DNA from: Wenzhouxiangella sp. | Lineage (GTDB): Bacteria; Pseudomonadota; Gammaproteobacteria; Xanthomonadales; Wenzhouxiangellaceae | DNA length: 15,290 bases | Direction of reading: 5' to 3' | Assembly: GCA_007119095.1 (NCBI GenBank) | Contig: SKQI01000165.1 | Span: 1 to 15,290 of the forward strand | Shown: in pieces, positions 13,759 through 15,290 of the stretch | Numbering within the stretch: position 1 is the first letter of the stretch | Layout: each line of letters begins with the position of its first letter | Translations under genes and position numbers: made by a program | The notes under the pieces: generated by a model | Database searches by the model: none | What the model was told of the DNA's origin: nothing | The model's input: only the letters and a program-made list of their open reading frames with translations

Positions 13759-14925
13759 ATGACTGCCAAGCCAAGCATGTTCATCCATCGCACCTTGCTG
13801 GTGCTGACGCTGTTGTGCGTGGGCCCGGCGTTTGCCCAGGCGCCGGTGCCGGCGCCGCCGAGTATTGGTGCCAGTAGCTACATCCTGCTGGATTTTCACT
13901 CCTTGCAGGCCGTGGCTGAACGCGAGCCGGATTTGCAGGTGGAGCCGGCCAGTATTACCAAGCTGATGACTTCCTACGTGGCCTTCCGTGAGATTGCCAA
14001 CGGCAATCTGTCCCTGGAAGACACGGTGCTGATTTCCGAACGCGCCTGGCGTACGCCGGGTTCACGGATGTTCGTCGAGGTCGGCACACGGGTGCGTGTC
14101 GACGATCTGCTGCGCGGCATCATTATCCAGTCAGGTAACGATGCCAGTGTGGCCATTGCAGAGCACATTGGCGGCAGCGAGGAAGTGTTTGCCAGCATGA
14201 TGAATGAGCAGGCCCGCGCCTTGGGCATGGTCAATACCCACTACGTGAACTCCACCGGTCTGCCCGACCCCGATCAGTTGACCTCGGCGCGCGATTCGGC
14301 GCTGCTGGCTCGCGCGCTGATCAGCGAGTTTCCCGACTTTTACGGCTGGTATTCCGAACGTGAATTCACCTACAACGAGATCCGCCAGCACAACCGCAAC
14401 CGCCTGCTGTGGCGAGACCCCTCGGTTGACGGCCTGAAAACCGGCCACACCAGTTCGGCCGGCTACTGCCTGGTCACCTCGGCCAGCCGCGATGGCATGC
14501 GCCTGATCAGCGTTGTCATGGGCACGGCCAGCGAGGAGGCTCGGGCCACGGCCAGCCAGGCCCTGCTCAACTATGGCTTTCGGTTTTTCGAGACTTATCA
14601 GCTATACGAGGCCGGTGATGAGCTGCGCCGTGAGCGGGTCTGGCGCGGCAGCGAGCGCGAAGTCGGTCTTGGTATTGCCGATGATTTGTTCGTGACCATT
14701 CCGCGCGGTCGTTACGACGCCCTGGAAGCGCGCCTGGAACTGGACCAGGACCTGGTTGCGCCGCTGGCGGCAGACGAGCCTGTGGGGGAGCTGGTGATCG
14801 CACTGGATGACGACCTTGTCGCCCGGCGTCCGCTGGTGACCCGTCAGGCTGTTGACCAGGCCGGCTTCATTGGACGCACGGCTGATGGCCTGCGCCGCTG
14901 GATCGGTGGCCTGTTCGGTGACTGA
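13759..14925 (+). CDS. dacA: D-alanyl-D-alanine carboxypeptidase (PBP5/DacA family)
   Basis: This 388-aa enzyme removes the terminal D-Ala from peptidoglycan pentapeptides, limiting cross-linking and helping keep rod shape. A signal peptide (about 1-26, hydrophobic core LLVLTLLCVGPAFA) directs export. The catalytic motifs are S65-I-T-K68, S125-G-N127 and K227-T-G229 (DGLKTGHTSSAGYC). The C-terminal beta-rich domain (about 275-365) is the PBP5 C domain, and the last 18 residues (IGRTADGLRRWIGGLFGD) form the expected amphipathic membrane anchor. Length agrees with E. coli DacA (403 aa). ATG 13759 is 41 bases after rlpA; a second ATG at 13777 is equally possible because neither has a clear Shine-Dalgarno. 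Its stop overlaps the ybeD start by 8 bp. Confidence 0.96.
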   Translation: MTAKPSMFIHRTLLVLTLLCVGPAFAQAPVPAPPSIGASSYILLDFHSLQAVAEREPDLQVEPASITKLMTSYVAFREIANGNLSLEDTVLISERAWRTPGSRMFVEVGTRVRVDDLLRGIIIQSGNDASVAIAEHIGGSEEVFASMMNEQARALGMVNTHYVNSTGLPDPDQLTSARDSALLARALISEFPDFYGWYSEREFTYNEIRQHNRNRLLWRDPSVDGLKTGHTSSAGYCLVTSASRDGMRLISVVMGTASEEARATASQALLNYGFRFFETYQLYEAGDELRRERVWRGSEREVGLGIADDLFVTIPRGRYDALEARLELDQDLVAPLAADEPVGELVIALDDDLVARRPLVTRQAVDQAGFIGRTADGLRRWIGGLFGD

Positions 14926-15199
14926 GTCGGTGGACCAGGGTGCTGCCGCCGGCCTGGAATTTCCCTGCGACTACCCGGTCAAGGCCATGGTGCGCGCCGG
15001 CGACGGGGTGCGCGACCAGGTGCTGGAAGCGATCGGCAAGCACGCCAGCTTGAGCGATGCCGAAGCAGTCCGGGTGCGACCCAGCCGCAATGGGCGCTTC
15101 GAGTCCCTGACCGTCACGGTGCAGGCAGAGTCTCGCCAGCAACTGGAGCAGGTCTACGGAGAACTGCGGGGGCTGGATGTTGTGGTGATGATGCTTTAA
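14918..15199 (+). CDS. ybeD: YbeD/DUF493 family protein
   Basis: This 93-aa small cytoplasmic protein has the DUF493 (YbeD) pattern: FPCDYPVKAM (15-24) at the front, RPSRNGRFESLTVTV in the middle and QLEQVYGELRGLDVVVMML at the end, a ferredoxin-like alpha/beta fold resembling ACT regulatory domains. E. coli YbeD is 87 aa and lies between dacA and lipB, the same order as here, so lipB is expected just past the window. The biochemical role is unknown; an allosteric or adaptor function has been suggested from the fold. The start is GTG 14918, whose GTGACTGA overlaps the dacA stop; a GGTGG sequence lies 8 bases upstream. An ATG at 14852 is in frame but deep in dacA and adds non-conserved residues. 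Confidence 0.9.
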   Translation: MTESVDQGAAAGLEFPCDYPVKAMVRAGDGVRDQVLEAIGKHASLSDAEAVRVRPSRNGRFESLTVTVQAESRQQLEQVYGELRGLDVVVMML

Positions 15200-15205
15200 A
15201 GGATA

Positions 15206-15290
15206 GGGTTCAGGTTTCAGGTTTCAGGTTTCAGGAAAACCTTCATCGAAGCCTCCCCCTGAACCCTGAACCCTGAACCCTGAACCCTGA
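15206..15290. repeat. Two oppositely oriented arrays of a 7-bp tandem repeat
   Basis: Directly after ybeD, four units of GG(G/T)TTCA run from 15206 to 15233 (first unit GGGTTCA, then three GGTTTCA) and end in GG. After 23 bases comes the inverted array: four full CCCTGAA units (15257-15284) plus six bases cut off by the window end. The centre holds a small hairpin CTTC-ATC-GAAG (15241-15251). The two arrays can pair into a long imperfect stem, because GGGTTCA is the reverse complement of the TGAACCC permutation of the right array. No coding potential is seen. Such heptamer arrays are variable by slippage; a terminator or mRNA-end role is possible but unproven. Confidence 0.85.

Noticed and set aside
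15206..15290. Heptamer arrays as a CRISPR array
   Set aside because: The units are contiguous 7-mers without spacers, and no cas gene is present.

Overview
The window is chromosomal DNA from a GC-rich Gram-negative bacterium. A TonB-dependent receptor, an MreBCD/PBP2/RodA elongasome cluster, an RlpA lipoprotein and a YbeD (DUF493) protein point to the Gammaproteobacteria. The direct join of mreBCD to mrdA-rodA and the character of the proteins suggest the Xanthomonadales/Chromatiales side (a Wenzhouxiangella-like organism is my guess). The placement is inference, since no rRNA or marker comparison was possible.

Left part (1-4520), accessory in character. It opens with the C-terminal part of a TonB-dependent outer-membrane receptor, followed by an unrecognised secreted 192-aa protein. 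Next is a complete hipB-hipA type II toxin-antitoxin pair with a 4-bp ATGA overlap and a consensus -10 box. Directly behind hipA lie the decayed remains of a second toxin-antitoxin pair of the TacA/TacT type (DUF1778 antitoxin plus GNAT acetyltransferase toxin), with most of the toxin's N-terminal half missing.

Middle part (4521-6183), minus strand. In transcription order this holds an adenosine-kinase-like PfkB enzyme, a TspO/MBR tryptophan-rich sensory protein, and an elongator tRNA-Met(CAU) with encoded CCA and a recognisable promoter.

Right part (6274-15199), plus strand. This is a nearly gapless cell-wall elongation cluster: mreB, mreC, mreD, mrdA (PBP2), rodA, mltB, rlpA, dacA (PBP5-type carboxypeptidase) and ybeD. 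MreB filaments with MreC/MreD position and activate the RodA glycosyltransferase and PBP2 transpeptidase. MltB and RlpA cut glycan strands, and DacA trims pentapeptides. Most joints are overlapping stop/start codons, and rodA appears to start at TTG inside a TTGA overlap. The one large gap (rodA to mltB, 219 bp) holds a 33-bp near-perfect inverted repeat, an unusual element.

The window ends in two oppositely oriented arrays of a 7-bp tandem repeat directly after ybeD. I see no clear novel multi-gene system. The most noteworthy items are the long inverted repeat, the heptamer arrays and the decayed TacAT locus behind hipBA.
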